64,000 nt of DNA, taken from NCBI GenBank assembly GCA_946414655.1, contig CAMKPL010000002.1, positions 197,765 through 261,764 on the forward strand. The letters run 5' to 3'. The DNA is from an uncultured Caryophanales bacterium. Its GTDB lineage: Bacteria; Bacillota_I; Bacilli_A; RFN20; CAG-826. Numbering within the stretch: the stretch's first letter is position 1; every line of letters starts with the position of its first letter. The position numbers and the translations under genes are program-made. The notes under the pieces are model-generated. The model did not search any database, was not told the origin of the DNA, and saw only the letters and a program-made list of their open reading frames with translations. Of this stretch, positions 32,563 to 43,858 are shown one piece after another.

Positions 32563-35109
32563 TTACTTTAAGTCTGATAGACGCTTTTTGAACTCTTCTA
32601 ACTTCTTTTGTTCTAACTCAACTTTTTCTTTTGGAGCGCGAGCAACAAAATTCGGATTATTCAGCATTCCTTCACAGCGTTTGATTTCGCTTTCAAGAAA
32701 GGCAATATCACGAGCGCGTTTCTCTTCGAGTTCTTCTTTGGAAATTTCATCTTCAATATAAAGAGTCATCTTTCCATACGCGTATTTCATTCCTTTATCG
32801 TAATGTTTACTAGTGAAGACAATTTCTTTAGCAAACGTAAAACGTTTGAGATATGTTTCAAATTCGTCAAATGGTTGATTTTCGCTTTCCACAACAAGCT
32901 TCAAAGCATAATTTGGCGCAAGTTTGTTCGTGACTTTATAGTTACGTAGTTCTCCAATCATCTTCATTAAGAGTTCAACCTCAGAGACATCATCCTGATA
33001 TTTTTTCGCCTCTGGATAAGTCTCAATCATGATTGATTCCTTGTGCTCAGGCAAAGCCTGATAAAGTTCTTCCGCAATAAATGGAGCAAATGGATAAATC
33101 ATTAAAATGATTGAACGAACAATTTCGATGAGGATTGTACGAACAATATTTTTATATTCTTCATTCTCTCCTTGGAGAGTTACTTTACTCATCTCTAAAT
33201 AATTTGAGCAGAAGTCATCGTAAACAAAATTATAAAGATAGTTTGATGCCATCGAATATTCATATTTATTCATGTAGCCATCCACCGCTTTAATTGTTTC
33301 GTTTAAACGAATAAGGATGTGTTTTTCCACTGGAGCAAGTTCATTGAACTTGTAATCAACTGGTTTATATGATTCACCAAGTGATTCAAGAACATAACGA
33401 ACCGAATTCCAAATCTTATTTAAATAATTGCTCGAAGCAGCTACTTTTTCATCAATATAACGAATGTCTTGACCTGGTGCAGAACCAGTTGTTAAGAAAT
33501 AACGTAAGGCATCAACACCATACTTATCAATCACATCAATCGGATCAATTCCATTACCGAGTGATTTCGACATCTTTCGCCCTTTTGAGTCACGAATTAA
33601 TCCATGGATTAAGCAATCCTTAAATGGAGATTCTTTCGTGAATTCGAGGGAGTCAAAAATCATTCGACTAACCCAGAAGAAAATAATGTCATAAGCCGTA
33701 ACTAGGAGTGAATTTGGAAAATAACGCTTAAAGTCCGGAGTTTCTTCTGGCCAACCAAGTGTCGCAAATGGCCATAAAGCACTAGAAAACCATGTATCCA
33801 AAACGTCTTCATCTTGGACATAGTTTGGATCAGTGATTTCTTCTTCGGAGACTAAAATCTCACCTGTTTGCTTATTGTAATAAGCAGGAATACGATGTCC
33901 CCACCAGAGTTGGCGTGAGATACACCAGTCATCAACGTTTTCCATCCATTGTCTAAAAGTATGGTTAAAACGAGTTGGAACAAAGTTCACACTAGATTTT
34001 TCTAAAGCTTGGTCAGCAAGTGGTCTCATTTTGACAAACCATTGTTTTAAAAGCATTGGTTCCACAACTGTGTGGCTTCTTTCGGAGTGACCTACTTGGT
34101 GAACAATGTCTTCAATTTTAATCAGACGTCCATCTTTTTCGATTTGCTTGACTAAAGCTTCGCGGCATTCATAACGGTCCATACCTTTGTATTTTCCGCA
34201 GATATCGCTCATCTTAGCGTCTAAATCCATACATTTTGGACGAGCTAAATGATATTTTTCGCTTAAAGCGAAGTCATTTGGGTCGTGTGCTGGAGTACAT
34301 TTCATCGCTCCAGTACCAAATTCAATATCGACATATTCGTCAGCCATGATTGGTAATTCTTCTTCATTAGCTGGATTTATCGCCTTTTGACCAATGAGAT
34401 GTTTGTAACGCTTATCATTTGGGTTCACAAACACCGCCACATCGCCAAACATTGTTTCTGGTCGAGTTGTGGCAACAGTTAAATATTCTTTGGAACCAAC
34501 GATTGGATATTTAAAGTAATAAAATTTTCCTGGATCATCAAAATATTCGACTTCGATGTTGCTTAATGCAGTTTTCAGTTCTGGGTCATAGTTAATAATG
34601 CGTTCTCCACGATAAATAAGACCTTTATCATATAACGTCTTAAAGACATGTCGAACGGCGCGGCTAAGATTTTCATCAAGCGTGAATCTTTCACGCGTGT
34701 AATCAAGCATTAGACCCATTTTAGCCCATTGTTCATGGATGTTCTTGGCGTACTCATGCTTCCATTCCCAGGCTTTCTCAAGGAATTTTTCTCTTCCAAG
34801 GTCATAGCGAGAAATTCCTTCTTTACGAAGTTTTTCTTCAACTTTGGCTTGCGTAGCAATGCCAGCATGGTCCATGCCGGGTAACCAAAGGACATCGTAG
34901 CCTTTGAGTTTTTTATATCGAGCAGTAATGTCTTGAACAGTCGTATTCCAAGCGTGCCCTAGATGAAGTTTACCAGTGACATTTGGAGGAGGAATGACCA
35001 TCGAGAATGGATTTTTGGTTTTATCTCCAGCAGTAAAATAACCTTTGGACTTCCAAAAGTCATATTTTCCTTGTTCAACTTTCTTTGGATCATAGCGTTT
35101 ATCTAACAT
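32563..35109 (-). CDS. valS: valyl-tRNA synthetase
   Basis: PPPNVTGKLHLGHAWN (HIGH), GRKMSKSLGNGIDPIDVI (KMSKS). Confidence 0.97.
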   Translation of the reverse strand: MLDKRYDPKKVEQGKYDFWKSKGYFTAGDKTKNPFSMVIPPPNVTGKLHLGHAWNTTVQDITARYKKLKGYDVLWLPGMDHAGIATQAKVEEKLRKEGISRYDLGREKFLEKAWEWKHEYAKNIHEQWAKMGLMLDYTRERFTLDENLSRAVRHVFKTLYDKGLIYRGERIINYDPELKTALSNIEVEYFDDPGKFYYFKYPIVGSKEYLTVATTRPETMFGDVAVFVNPNDKRYKHLIGQKAINPANEEELPIMADEYVDIEFGTGAMKCTPAHDPNDFALSEKYHLARPKCMDLDAKMSDICGKYKGMDRYECREALVKQIEKDGRLIKIEDIVHQVGHSERSHTVVEPMLLKQWFVKMRPLADQALEKSSVNFVPTRFNHTFRQWMENVDDWCISRQLWWGHRIPAYYNKQTGEILVSEEEITDPNYVQDEDVLDTWFSSALWPFATLGWPEETPDFKRYFPNSLLVTAYDIIFFWVSRMIFDSLEFTKESPFKDCLIHGLIRDSKGRKMSKSLGNGIDPIDVIDKYGVDALRYFLTTGSAPGQDIRYIDEKVAASSNYLNKIWNSVRYVLESLGESYKPVDYKFNELAPVEKHILIRLNETIKAVDGYMNKYEYSMASNYLYNFVYDDFCSNYLEMSKVTLQGENEEYKNIVRTILIEIVRSIILMIYPFAPFIAEELYQALPEHKESIMIETYPEAKKYQDDVSEVELLMKMIGELRNYKVTNKLAPNYALKLVVESENQPFDEFETYLKRFTFAKEIVFTSKHYDKGMKYAYGKMTLYIEDEISKEELEEKRARDIAFLESEIKRCEGMLNNPNFVARAPKEKVELEQKKLEEFKKRLSDLK

Positions 35110-35128
35110 AAGCTGACCTCCTAACAAA

Positions 35129-35345
35129 ATAAAAAAGCGTTCCGTTTAAGGACGCTTTCACGTGGTACCACCTTAATTCTATAACTCTGTTATAGCACTT
35201 CATTTGTCTTTATCGCAGAACTACGGAATATTCCTATTCAATCTCGCAAGCGACAATAATTAGAACTTTAGAAGTTTTCCACCAACCAACTTCTCTCTAG
35301 ATAAAGTGATCTAATTAACCTCTTGGTCAACGATATTTTAATTAT
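35129..35345 (-). promoter_or_regulatory. T-box leader of valS
   Basis: Minus strand AAGGTGGTACCACG T-box core at 35161-35174, followed by terminator AAAGCGTCCTTAAACGGAACGCTTTTTT just before the valS start. Confidence 0.92.
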
Positions 35346-35376
35346 AACAAACCATTGTCTATAAACAATGAATGTT

Positions 35377-35955
35377 TTAATTTTCAATAGCGTGAGTAAT
35401 CACGCCTTTGAGTTTTTCAAGAGTCTCTTTCTTCTTAAAAGAAACTTCAAGATAATTTTCTTCCTGTACTTCGTTTTTCATTCTCTTATGAAGTGCGGCT
35501 AAATCTTTTTGATTAAGTTTATCAACCTTCGTATTAACGAGCACATAAGGAAGATTTGATTCCTTTAGAAAGGAATAAAAGTCTTCATCGTCTTTACTTA
35601 ACTTGTGACGAGAATCAACAAGGAAGACAACAAGTTTTAGATGTGGATTAGTGAAATATTTCTCCATCATCTCCCCAAATGAGGAGACATCTCGACTTCC
35701 ACTTGCGGTATAACCATATCCTGGGGCATCAACAAGGTAAAATTTATCATCAATTATAAAATAATTGAGTAATTTCGTAAAACCAGGTTTTGAGGATGTG
35801 TAAGCAAGATTTTTTCTTCCGGTTAAAGCATTAATCAACGATGATTTTCCGACGTTTGATTTACCAACAAAAAGAACTTCAGGAAGATCTCTTTCTGGCT
35901 TGTCAGCAAGTCTCGGCGCTGACTTTACAAAATCAACACGTCGGAAATCAATCAT
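35377..35955 (-). CDS. ysxC: ribosome biogenesis GTP-binding protein YsxC/EngB
   Basis: FVGKSNVGKSSLINAL, DAPGYGY. Confidence 0.94.
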   Translation of the reverse strand: MIDFRRVDFVKSAPRLADKPERDLPEVLFVGKSNVGKSSLINALTGRKNLAYTSSKPGFTKLLNYFIIDDKFYLVDAPGYGYTASGSRDVSSFGEMMEKYFTNPHLKLVVFLVDSRHKLSKDDEDFYSFLKESNLPYVLVNTKVDKLNQKDLAALHKRMKNEVQEENYLEVSFKKKETLEKLKGVITHAIEN

Positions 35956-35956
35956 T

Positions 35957-38290
35957 TTATTTTAAAATGGCAACTTTGACAGCATCATCAACATTCTGCA
36001 TGTAAACAATGCTCAAATTGTCTTTCACCTCTTTTGGTAATTCATCCACTGCTTTCTTGTTTTCCTTTGGAACAATAATGGTTTTAATACCACTACGTAA
36101 AGCAGCCAGAGACTTTTCGCGGAGTCCACCAATTGGTAGAGCTTGTCCACGAAGTGTTACTTCACCAGTCATCGCCACGTTGTTATCAACTGGACGATTG
36201 GTTAAGCAAGAAATAATGGCGGTTGTAATGGCTACACCAGCACTTGGGCCATCTTTTGGCACAGCGCCTTCTGGAAAGTGAATATGGAAATCACTTTCAG
36301 CGAAAACTTTCGAATCAATCGCATATTTTGTAGCATTAGCGCGGACATAGTCCAGAGCAATAGTAGCGCTTTCTTTCATCACATCACCAAGTTTTCCGGT
36401 CAGGATTAAACTACCTTTTCCTGGGAAGTAATTAACTTCGATTGGAAGGATATCTCCACCAAACTGAGTGTAAGCTAAGCCAGTGACCACACCGACTTGG
36501 GCATTTTCTTCTTTCTTGGAATTTTCAAAGATTGGAGTACCTAAATATTTGTGAACTTTTTCTGGCGTAATAGCGATTTTTTCAGTTTCGTGATTTGTCA
36601 ACAAATCAACAACTACTTTACGGCAAATTGATCCGATTAAACGTTCGAGTTCACGAACACCAGCTTCACGGGTGTATTCTTGAATGATGGTTTTATAAGC
36701 GGCTTCCGAAAAAGAAATTTGCTTATTGTTTAAACCATTCGCCTCGATTTGCTTCTTAGATAAGAAGTTTTTGGCGATTTGAATCTTTTCAAACTCCGTA
36801 TAAGAATTCACTTCGATGAGTTCTAAACGGTCACGAAGTGGCGCTGGAACGTTCTCGAGATAGTTTGCTGTTGCAATAAAGAGAACTTTGCTTAAATCAT
36901 ATGGTTCTTCAAGATAGTTATCGTTGAAGGCAAAGTTTTGTTCTGGATCTAAAACTTCAAGCATCGCGCTTGCTGGATCTCCTTTATAGGAGGAACCAAG
37001 TTTATCTACTTCATCAAGAAGGAAAACTGGGTTCACCACACCAACACGTTTCATGCCGGAAATAATGCGTCCAGGCATTGAACCGACGTAAGTACGTCTA
37101 TGACCACGAATTTCCGCTTCATCAGAAATACCACCAAGACTTGCTTTAAAGAACTTTCTTCCTAAAGCGCGAGCAATGGACTTACCTAAACTAGTCTTAC
37201 CGCATCCTGGAGGTCCATAGAAACAGAGTATTGGGGCCTTTAAGCTATTGGTTTTTTGTTTAACAGCTAAATATTCAACGATACGTTTTTTGACCTTATC
37301 AAGACCAAAATGGTCTTCGTCTAAAATTTTCTGAACATTTTTGAGGTCATTATTATCTTCTGTCTCTTGGTACCATGGCACATCCATTAATGTTTGGATG
37401 TAACTCATGATTAGAGAAGATTCAAGTGATGCTTGTGGCATCATTTGGTAACGTTTCAGTTCTTGTTTGACTTTCGTTTTAACGTGTTCTGGATAAGGAT
37501 TTTCCTCTAAACGTTTGAGGATATTATCCTCATCGTTAGCGCTTTCTGGGTCTTCACCGAGTTCCTTTTTGATCGCTTTCATCTTCTCACGAAGGATATA
37601 ATCCTTCTGTTGTTTCTCGGTTTGTTGAGAAACTTCACGGGAAATATCAGCATCAACTTTTGCTTCCACAAGGGATTCTTTTAAGGATTGAGCAACAAGA
37701 GTTAATCTTTCTTCGACGTTAATTGCTTCTAAGATTTTTTGACGTCCATGTTCGTTTAAGAAAAGGTATGGTGCTAAAGCATCGGCAAGTTCGCCAGGAT
37801 TCATCCCTTGTGAACTTAAAGATGTGTAAACACTTCTTGGAATTGCTCCAGCAACACGTTGGACCTTTGGTAACATTGATGTAATATCCTTTAATAAGGA
37901 TAAAACTTTCTGGTTGTCACCTGGAATATCTTCCACGACTTCAACATCAGCAACGTAGTAGCCAGATTGATCAAACGAGATGTTGTTTAGTTTGACACGA
38001 ACAGATGAATTAATACGCACGGAGACATATGTCTTCATGTCGGTATAGGTGGTAATTCGGCACAATGTTCCAACCTTATAAAGGTCTTTGATTGTTGGAG
38101 TTTCCACTTTCTGGTCTTTTTGGGAGACCACAACTAAAAGAGACGATTCTTTATCGCGGCTAGCTTGAATAGCTTTAATGGAAAAGTCTCTTCCGGCATC
38201 GATTTTTTCATCGTGTGTGCCTGGGAAAAGGGTATAAGCTTTCGTGATGAGTAATGGTAATGCAAATTTTGTTTTGTTATTATCAGCCAT
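35957..38290 (-). CDS. lon: endopeptidase La (Lon)
   Basis: GPPGCGKTSLGKSIARALGRKF, catalytic PKDGPSAGVAI, N-terminal LON domain. Confidence 0.97.
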   Translation of the reverse strand: MADNNKTKFALPLLITKAYTLFPGTHDEKIDAGRDFSIKAIQASRDKESSLLVVVSQKDQKVETPTIKDLYKVGTLCRITTYTDMKTYVSVRINSSVRVKLNNISFDQSGYYVADVEVVEDIPGDNQKVLSLLKDITSMLPKVQRVAGAIPRSVYTSLSSQGMNPGELADALAPYLFLNEHGRQKILEAINVEERLTLVAQSLKESLVEAKVDADISREVSQQTEKQQKDYILREKMKAIKKELGEDPESANDEDNILKRLEENPYPEHVKTKVKQELKRYQMMPQASLESSLIMSYIQTLMDVPWYQETEDNNDLKNVQKILDEDHFGLDKVKKRIVEYLAVKQKTNSLKAPILCFYGPPGCGKTSLGKSIARALGRKFFKASLGGISDEAEIRGHRRTYVGSMPGRIISGMKRVGVVNPVFLLDEVDKLGSSYKGDPASAMLEVLDPEQNFAFNDNYLEEPYDLSKVLFIATANYLENVPAPLRDRLELIEVNSYTEFEKIQIAKNFLSKKQIEANGLNNKQISFSEAAYKTIIQEYTREAGVRELERLIGSICRKVVVDLLTNHETEKIAITPEKVHKYLGTPIFENSKKEENAQVGVVTGLAYTQFGGDILPIEVNYFPGKGSLILTGKLGDVMKESATIALDYVRANATKYAIDSKVFAESDFHIHFPEGAVPKDGPSAGVAITTAIISCLTNRPVDNNVAMTGEVTLRGQALPIGGLREKSLAALRSGIKTIIVPKENKKAVDELPKEVKDNLSIVYMQNVDDAVKVAILK

Positions 38291-38333
38291 AACTACTCCT
38301 TTCCTTTCTTTTTAGAAATGCTTAAGTAATAAA

Positions 38334-39614
38334 TTACTTAGCAATGTTTTCATTTAATAAGAAATCAGTAATGCGACGTTGACGGATTTCAGCTTTGAAA
38401 CGTGGTAAATCTTTACCAAGGATTTCTTTCACTTTGGCAAGTTCCATATGGTATTGATCGGCGATCTTAGCCATTTCGAATTCGACATCCGCATCACTCA
38501 CTTCGATTTTTTCTTCTTTCGCGATTTGTTCCATGACTAAGATAGCACGGAGGTTCTTTTCCGCGTCTTCATGCATCTTTTTGGACAAATCTTCTTCTTT
38601 TTGACCAGTGATTTGTAAGTATTGTTCAACAGTCATTCCACGAGATTGAACTTGTTGTTCTAAATTCTTTCTCATACCTTCGACTTCGTCATCGATCATT
38701 TCATGAGCGAGTTCGATCTTGGCATTTTTGGAAATTTCTTCAATCACTTTATTGAGAGCTTCATTAGTGGCACTTTGTTCTTTTTGGGCCTTAATTTGCT
38801 CTTTTTGGTATTTCTTAAGACCTTCAACATCTTTGACTTCTGGGATGTTTAAGTCTTTGATGAGTTCTTCATTTAATTCTGGAAGAACTTTTTCTTTTAC
38901 TTCGTGAATAGTGCATGTAAATGTCGCATCTTTACCAGCGAGTTCTGGAACGTATTGTTCTGGGAACTTCACTTTCACTTCAACGACTTCACCACTCTTT
39001 TTACCAACGAGTTGTTCTTCAAAGCCTGGAACAAAGGAATGGGAACCGAGTTCTAAAGAATAGTTTTCGGCTTTGCCACCTTCAAATTCTTTTCCATCAA
39101 CTTTACCAACAAAGTCCATGACAACGGTGTCACCAACTTTAGCTGGTTTTTCGCTGACGACTAAGGAAGCATTTCCAGCAACGAGTTTATCGATTGCTTC
39201 ATTAACTTCTTTTTCAGAAACGCTCACTTTGGCTTTTTCAATGTTTAGTCCTTTGTATTGGCCGAGTTTGACTTCTGGAGCAAGAACAATGATGAACTTA
39301 AGTTGAAGTTCAGTGTCGCTTACTTTAGTAACATCAACACTTGGACGAGCAAATGGTTGAAGTTTTTCTTCACGGAGGACTTCTTCATAAGCAGGTTGAA
39401 GCATTAAATTAATCGCTTCGTTAAAAATCTTTCCAGCATCGATGTGTTGACGAGCAAGACTTTCTGGGGCTTTGCCTTTACGGAAGCCTTTGATTTCGAG
39501 TTCGCTAGCTAACTTTTGGAACGCTTTTGATTGGGCGTCTTTCCAAGTTAATTCATCAACGTCGCAAACGACTTCGACTTTGGAATTTTCTAATTTATTG
39601 ACGACTCTTTTCAT
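38334..39614 (-). CDS. tig: trigger factor
   Basis: N-terminal ribosome-binding GFRKGKAPESLARQ, FKBP core GDTVVMDFVGKVDG. Start adjusted to MKRVVNK. Confidence 0.94.
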   Translation of the reverse strand: MKRVVNKLENSKVEVVCDVDELTWKDAQSKAFQKLASELEIKGFRKGKAPESLARQHIDAGKIFNEAINLMLQPAYEEVLREEKLQPFARPSVDVTKVSDTELQLKFIIVLAPEVKLGQYKGLNIEKAKVSVSEKEVNEAIDKLVAGNASLVVSEKPAKVGDTVVMDFVGKVDGKEFEGGKAENYSLELGSHSFVPGFEEQLVGKKSGEVVEVKVKFPEQYVPELAGKDATFTCTIHEVKEKVLPELNEELIKDLNIPEVKDVEGLKKYQKEQIKAQKEQSATNEALNKVIEEISKNAKIELAHEMIDDEVEGMRKNLEQQVQSRGMTVEQYLQITGQKEEDLSKKMHEDAEKNLRAILVMEQIAKEEKIEVSDADVEFEMAKIADQYHMELAKVKEILGKDLPRFKAEIRQRRITDFLLNENIAK

Positions 39615-39694
39615 AAGTATCTCCTTTTCGAATGAGCATTGTAAAGTATATGTAAATATACACTTCAATGCAACTAGAAAGATAATTATTTATA

Positions 39695-40624
39695 TTAGAT
39701 TTTGATTGGTGGGGTTTTATCTAAAATCTCTTGAATCTTTGATGCAAGAGAAGAGTCGAATGTCGGTTTTTGTTGTAAATAACCCATGGCGATATAAACA
39801 AACGCCTGGGCTAATTCAATAATTCCATCCTCATAAATGTCTTGAGGATAAGTATCTAAAATGTAGCAATTAAATAAGTGAAGTGCGGTCTCACTAATCG
39901 ACGTATCTCCATCAGAAAACAGAGTGATTTGACGGCAGACTTCATTAAAATCTTCATGCATAAACGGCGGGGTAATTTTAGCAGGGTTAACCACCACCAT
40001 TTTGTCTTGAACAACGATCGAGATTTCGGAGTCATATTTTTGGTCAACAAGACAGATCAAAACATATGTTCGAAAGTTGGGGTGAACGTCTCTTCTTTTT
40101 AAGAAAACACGAATACTATCAATCAATAGATTGATGTTATAGTTCTTTAGTTGAAAAATTGTTTGCGCGATCTCACTTGGAGTTGTACCAGTTTCAAGGG
40201 TCTCAAACACCTCATCAAGAGGGATTAAATTAGACCCTTTTTTCTGGTGTGCTTCATCCTCAATTCGCGTCTTCATTTCACGTAAGAATTCTTCGACTTC
40301 TTGTGAGATATATGGAAGGTTTTCATAATGACGTAATTTGATGCGTGCTTCATCGAAAAGCTTCTCACTTAAAAGAAGCTCAAAATGCATCTTCATTAAT
40401 TGAAATGGATAAGAAGTTTCCAAAACTGGTTGATATCGATCAATCTCATCTAGTGCTTCTTTTCGTTTACCTTGCTGAACAAGCGCACTAAGCACAAGAA
40501 AACGTTCTTTTGGATCATGAGAATCACCAATAAGTTTGATCATTAGATCAAAGTTCTTTTGTTCAAATAACTCTTCAATCTTATTCACGTGTAACATTAT
40601 ATAACAAAAATCGCACATATACAC
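39695..40624 (-). CDS. TPR/helical-repeat protein, function unknown
   Basis: Predominantly helical repeats (ALVQQGKRKEALDEIDRYQPVLETSYPFQLMKMHFELLLSEKLFDEARIKL). Confidence 0.6.
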   Translation of the reverse strand: MYMCDFCYIMLHVNKIEELFEQKNFDLMIKLIGDSHDPKERFLVLSALVQQGKRKEALDEIDRYQPVLETSYPFQLMKMHFELLLSEKLFDEARIKLRHYENLPYISQEVEEFLREMKTRIEDEAHQKKGSNLIPLDEVFETLETGTTPSEIAQTIFQLKNYNINLLIDSIRVFLKRRDVHPNFRTYVLICLVDQKYDSEISIVVQDKMVVVNPAKITPPFMHEDFNEVCRQITLFSDGDTSISETALHLFNCYILDTYPQDIYEDGIIELAQAFVYIAMGYLQQKPTFDSSLASKIQEILDKTPPIKI

Positions 40625-40654
40625 GTGCGATTAATGTTATTGATTAAATAATAA

Positions 40655-42850
40655 TTATTTAACGATGAGACTCCAAACGGACCAACCGCTAGAGATCATT
40701 GGTGCCATAATTAAGGCAATAACACTCATCAATTTGATGAGAATATCCATTGTTGGACCAGCAGTGTCTTTTAAAGGATCACCAACGGTATCACCTGTTA
40801 CAGCAGCATGGTGAGCTTCTGTTCCCTTCTTACCAATTTGTTCGATGTATTTCTTGGCGTTATCCCAGGCACCACCGGAGTTTGCCATGAAGATCGCGAG
40901 CATTCCAGAGGAGGCAAGGCCACCGATTAAGAGAGCTCCTAATCCGGCTTTACCTAGAAGCACACCAACAAGAATTGGAGTGACAACAGCGACGATTCCA
41001 GGAACAATCATCTCTTTTAGAGATGCGCGTGTTGCAATATCAATACAACGGTTGTAATCTGGTTTTTCAGTTCCAGCAAGAATTCCTGGGTGTTCTTGGA
41101 ATTGTTGTCTAATTTCTAGAACCATCTTATTCGCAGCTTTACCGACTGAGTTGATGACTAAACTTGAGAATAAGAATGGAACCATGACACCGATTAAGAT
41201 GCCGATGACAAATGGTGTGACGTCAACGGTCATGTTTGTGTAGGCTGAGTTTGCGGTAATGTCTTCAATTAAGCCACTAACTTGTCCATAGGACAAAACA
41301 AGAGCTAAAGCAGTGAATGTGGCTGAACCAGTACAGAAACCTTTACCAACAGCGGCTGTGGTATTTCCAACAGCGTCAAGATGGTCAGTGATTTCACGAA
41401 CTTCTGGACGTAATCCGCTCATTTGGGCAAGTCCACCAGCGTTATCGCTGATTGGACCATAACCATCAACAGAAATGGTAATACCGGCTGTGGAAAGCAT
41501 TCCAACAGCAGCTAAACCGATACCATAGATACCAAAGCAGAAGTAAGCAAGGATGATACCAACTGATAAAGCGATCACTGTTGCGGCAGTAGATTTCATA
41601 CCACTGGCAAAGCCAGCAATGATGTTTGTGGCGTGTCCAGTTTCACTTTCTTTAGCGATATGTTTGACGGTCTTATAATCGGCAGAAGTGTAGATTTCAG
41701 CAATCTTACCAACAGCAACACCACAAGCTAGACCTGCTGCAACAGCAGCAATGGCCCATGGAGCAGCGTGTCCGTCGACGGACATAAAGCTTCCGTCAGC
41801 ATTCCTTAGATAGAAGACACTAAGGAAGACACTAGCAACAATAACAATACCAACGGCAATATATGTCGCAATGTCGAGTGTTTTTTGTGGATCTTTCCAC
41901 TCTCTTAATCTTATGATTAAGACAGAAATAATGGAGGCAATAATACCTAAACCAGCTAAGGCCAGTGGGAAGATGACTAAACGAATGTTTAGATTAGCTA
42001 ATGCATCTTGTCCTTTTCCAAGTTCAGTTTGAATAAAAACAGTTGCAAGAGTCATCGCCGAGACAATGGAACCAACATAGGATTCACATAAGTCACTAGA
42101 CATACCAGCAATATCACCAACGTTGTCTCCAACGTTATCAGCAATTGTCGCTGGGTTACGAGCATCGTCTTCATCAATGTTTGCTTCGATCTTACCAACA
42201 ATATCGGCACCGACGTCAGCACATTTGGTATAAATACCACCGCCAACACGGCCAAATAAAGCAACCATTGAGCAACCTAAGCCATAACCAGTAATAATGT
42301 GGCTGGCTTCTAAGACAGCTTTGATTGAATCACCACCATTTGTAGCATTTAAGATGCCATAGGCAGCGAAGAATAAACCAGTTAAGCCAATTAATCCAAA
42401 GCCCACAACACAAAGGCCTAAAACAGCACCACCAGAGAAGGCAACGTGCAAAGCACGTGGTAAGCCATGCTCGTTAGCAGCATCAGCTGTTCGAGAGTTT
42501 GCGTTAGTGGCACTTAACATACCGACTAAACCAGCAAGGGCACTAAATGTTGCACCAACAACGAAGCAGATGGCACTTTCCCATCCGACTCCTTCAGCAG
42601 ATTTGAAGGCAGGAATAAATCCTAAGCCAACAAAAACTAATGCAACAATAGCGATGAACGGAACAATAATCTTAAATTCACGCTTTAAGAATGTAATCGC
42701 ACCACTACGAATGTATGCGGCGTTATTGGCAACATCCTTATTCACAACTTTAAGTTTTTTGATTTTGTGATAAATGAGAAAAACATATCCAATTGTGATT
42801 GCAGCAATGAATAAGACACAAGTTAATAAAATTAAATTTACTTTTTCCAT
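40655..42850 (-). CDS. hppA: membrane-bound ion-translocating pyrophosphatase
   Basis: Many TM helices; [35 protein letters not shown] and [15 protein letters not shown] signatures. Confidence 0.96.
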   Translation of the reverse strand: MEKVNLILLTCVLFIAAITIGYVFLIYHKIKKLKVVNKDVANNAAYIRSGAITFLKREFKIIVPFIAIVALVFVGLGFIPAFKSAEGVGWESAICFVVGATFSALAGLVGMLSATNANSRTADAANEHGLPRALHVAFSGGAVLGLCVVGFGLIGLTGLFFAAYGILNATNGGDSIKAVLEASHIITGYGLGCSMVALFGRVGGGIYTKCADVGADIVGKIEANIDEDDARNPATIADNVGDNVGDIAGMSSDLCESYVGSIVSAMTLATVFIQTELGKGQDALANLNIRLVIFPLALAGLGIIASIISVLIIRLREWKDPQKTLDIATYIAVGIVIVASVFLSVFYLRNADGSFMSVDGHAAPWAIAAVAAGLACGVAVGKIAEIYTSADYKTVKHIAKESETGHATNIIAGFASGMKSTAATVIALSVGIILAYFCFGIYGIGLAAVGMLSTAGITISVDGYGPISDNAGGLAQMSGLRPEVREITDHLDAVGNTTAAVGKGFCTGSATFTALALVLSYGQVSGLIEDITANSAYTNMTVDVTPFVIGILIGVMVPFLFSSLVINSVGKAANKMVLEIRQQFQEHPGILAGTEKPDYNRCIDIATRASLKEMIVPGIVAVVTPILVGVLLGKAGLGALLIGGLASSGMLAIFMANSGGAWDNAKKYIEQIGKKGTEAHHAAVTGDTVGDPLKDTAGPTMDILIKLMSVIALIMAPMISSGWSVWSLIVK

Positions 42851-42907
42851 GTCCGACCTCCTTTTTGCTCGTTTATTTTATATGCACGCGTAGGAGAACG
42901 CAAGAAA

Positions 42908-42945
42908 AAAATAAAAGTGCCTTTTTAAGACACTTTTAATTTTTA
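42908..42945 (-). terminator. intrinsic terminator downstream of degV-like gene
   Basis: Minus strand AAAAGTGTCTTAAAAAGGCACTTTTATTTTTTT. Confidence 0.7.
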
Positions 42946-42960
42946 TTTTTAATCTAAAGA

Positions 42961-43830
42961 TTAACGATGTTTCGCGTGGAACGAGACAGAAACGCAGTCT
43001 GGTCCAGAGTGACATCCATTCGTTGGGTTAACACAACGGACTTCAAAGTTGAGTTTTCCAAACTTTTCAATCAGTTTTTGCTTAACAATTTCCACACCTT
43101 CTGGGAAGTCGGTATGAGTAATGACGACACGGTGATCAGCAATATTTTCTTCTAAGTCTTCAACGATTTGGATAATGCGGGCAATGGCATTTTGTCTTCC
43201 ACGGGCTTTTTCAACGGTGACCATCTTACCGTCTTTATCTAGGCAGATGATTGGCTTAATGCCGATGATTCCACCCATTAAAGCGGCAAAGCCGCTAACA
43301 CGTCCACTTTTAGCAAAGAACTTTAAGTTATCGGCGTATAAATAGCAGGCGGTATGGTCAGTGTTTTCGATAGCAAATTTTCGAATTTCTTCTAAAGAGT
43401 GATTTCCTTCTAAAATGTATTCGATAATTTCGATACCAGCGAGATAAGCGCAACCAGTAATACCTTTGGTATTAAATGTTTCAATAAATCGATCTGGATA
43501 TTCTTCTTTTAAGATCTCTTGAGCTAAGCGAAGAGAATTAAAAGTGGAACTTAATGCATGGGAGAAGGACACGTAAAGAATATCTTTGCCTTCCTTAAAA
43601 TATGGTTCAAATAAGGCGACATATTCTTCTGGGTTAACAGCAGATGTTGATGGGACAACACCGCTACGAAGCTTGTCATAAAACGCATGGAAATCGATCG
43701 ACTCATAATCAACATATGGATAAACGTTTTTACCTTCCCATTCGTATGGCATGGAAATCATTCCAAGGTCATACTTTTTAACATCTTCTAAGGTAAAATC
43801 GGAATCAGAGTCAACAAATATTTTATACAT
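42961..43830 (-). CDS. DegV family fatty acid-binding protein
   Basis: IFVDSDSDFTLEDVKKYDLGMISMPYEW, VPSTSAVNPEEY, SHALSSTFNS. Confidence 0.93.
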   Translation of the reverse strand: MYKIFVDSDSDFTLEDVKKYDLGMISMPYEWEGKNVYPYVDYESIDFHAFYDKLRSGVVPSTSAVNPEEYVALFEPYFKEGKDILYVSFSHALSSTFNSLRLAQEILKEEYPDRFIETFNTKGITGCAYLAGIEIIEYILEGNHSLEEIRKFAIENTDHTACYLYADNLKFFAKSGRVSGFAALMGGIIGIKPIICLDKDGKMVTVEKARGRQNAIARIIQIVEDLEENIADHRVVITHTDFPEGVEIVKQKLIEKFGKLNFEVRCVNPTNGCHSGPDCVSVSFHAKHR

Positions 43831-43858
43831 ATTTCTTCCTTTCTAATTTATTTATAAA

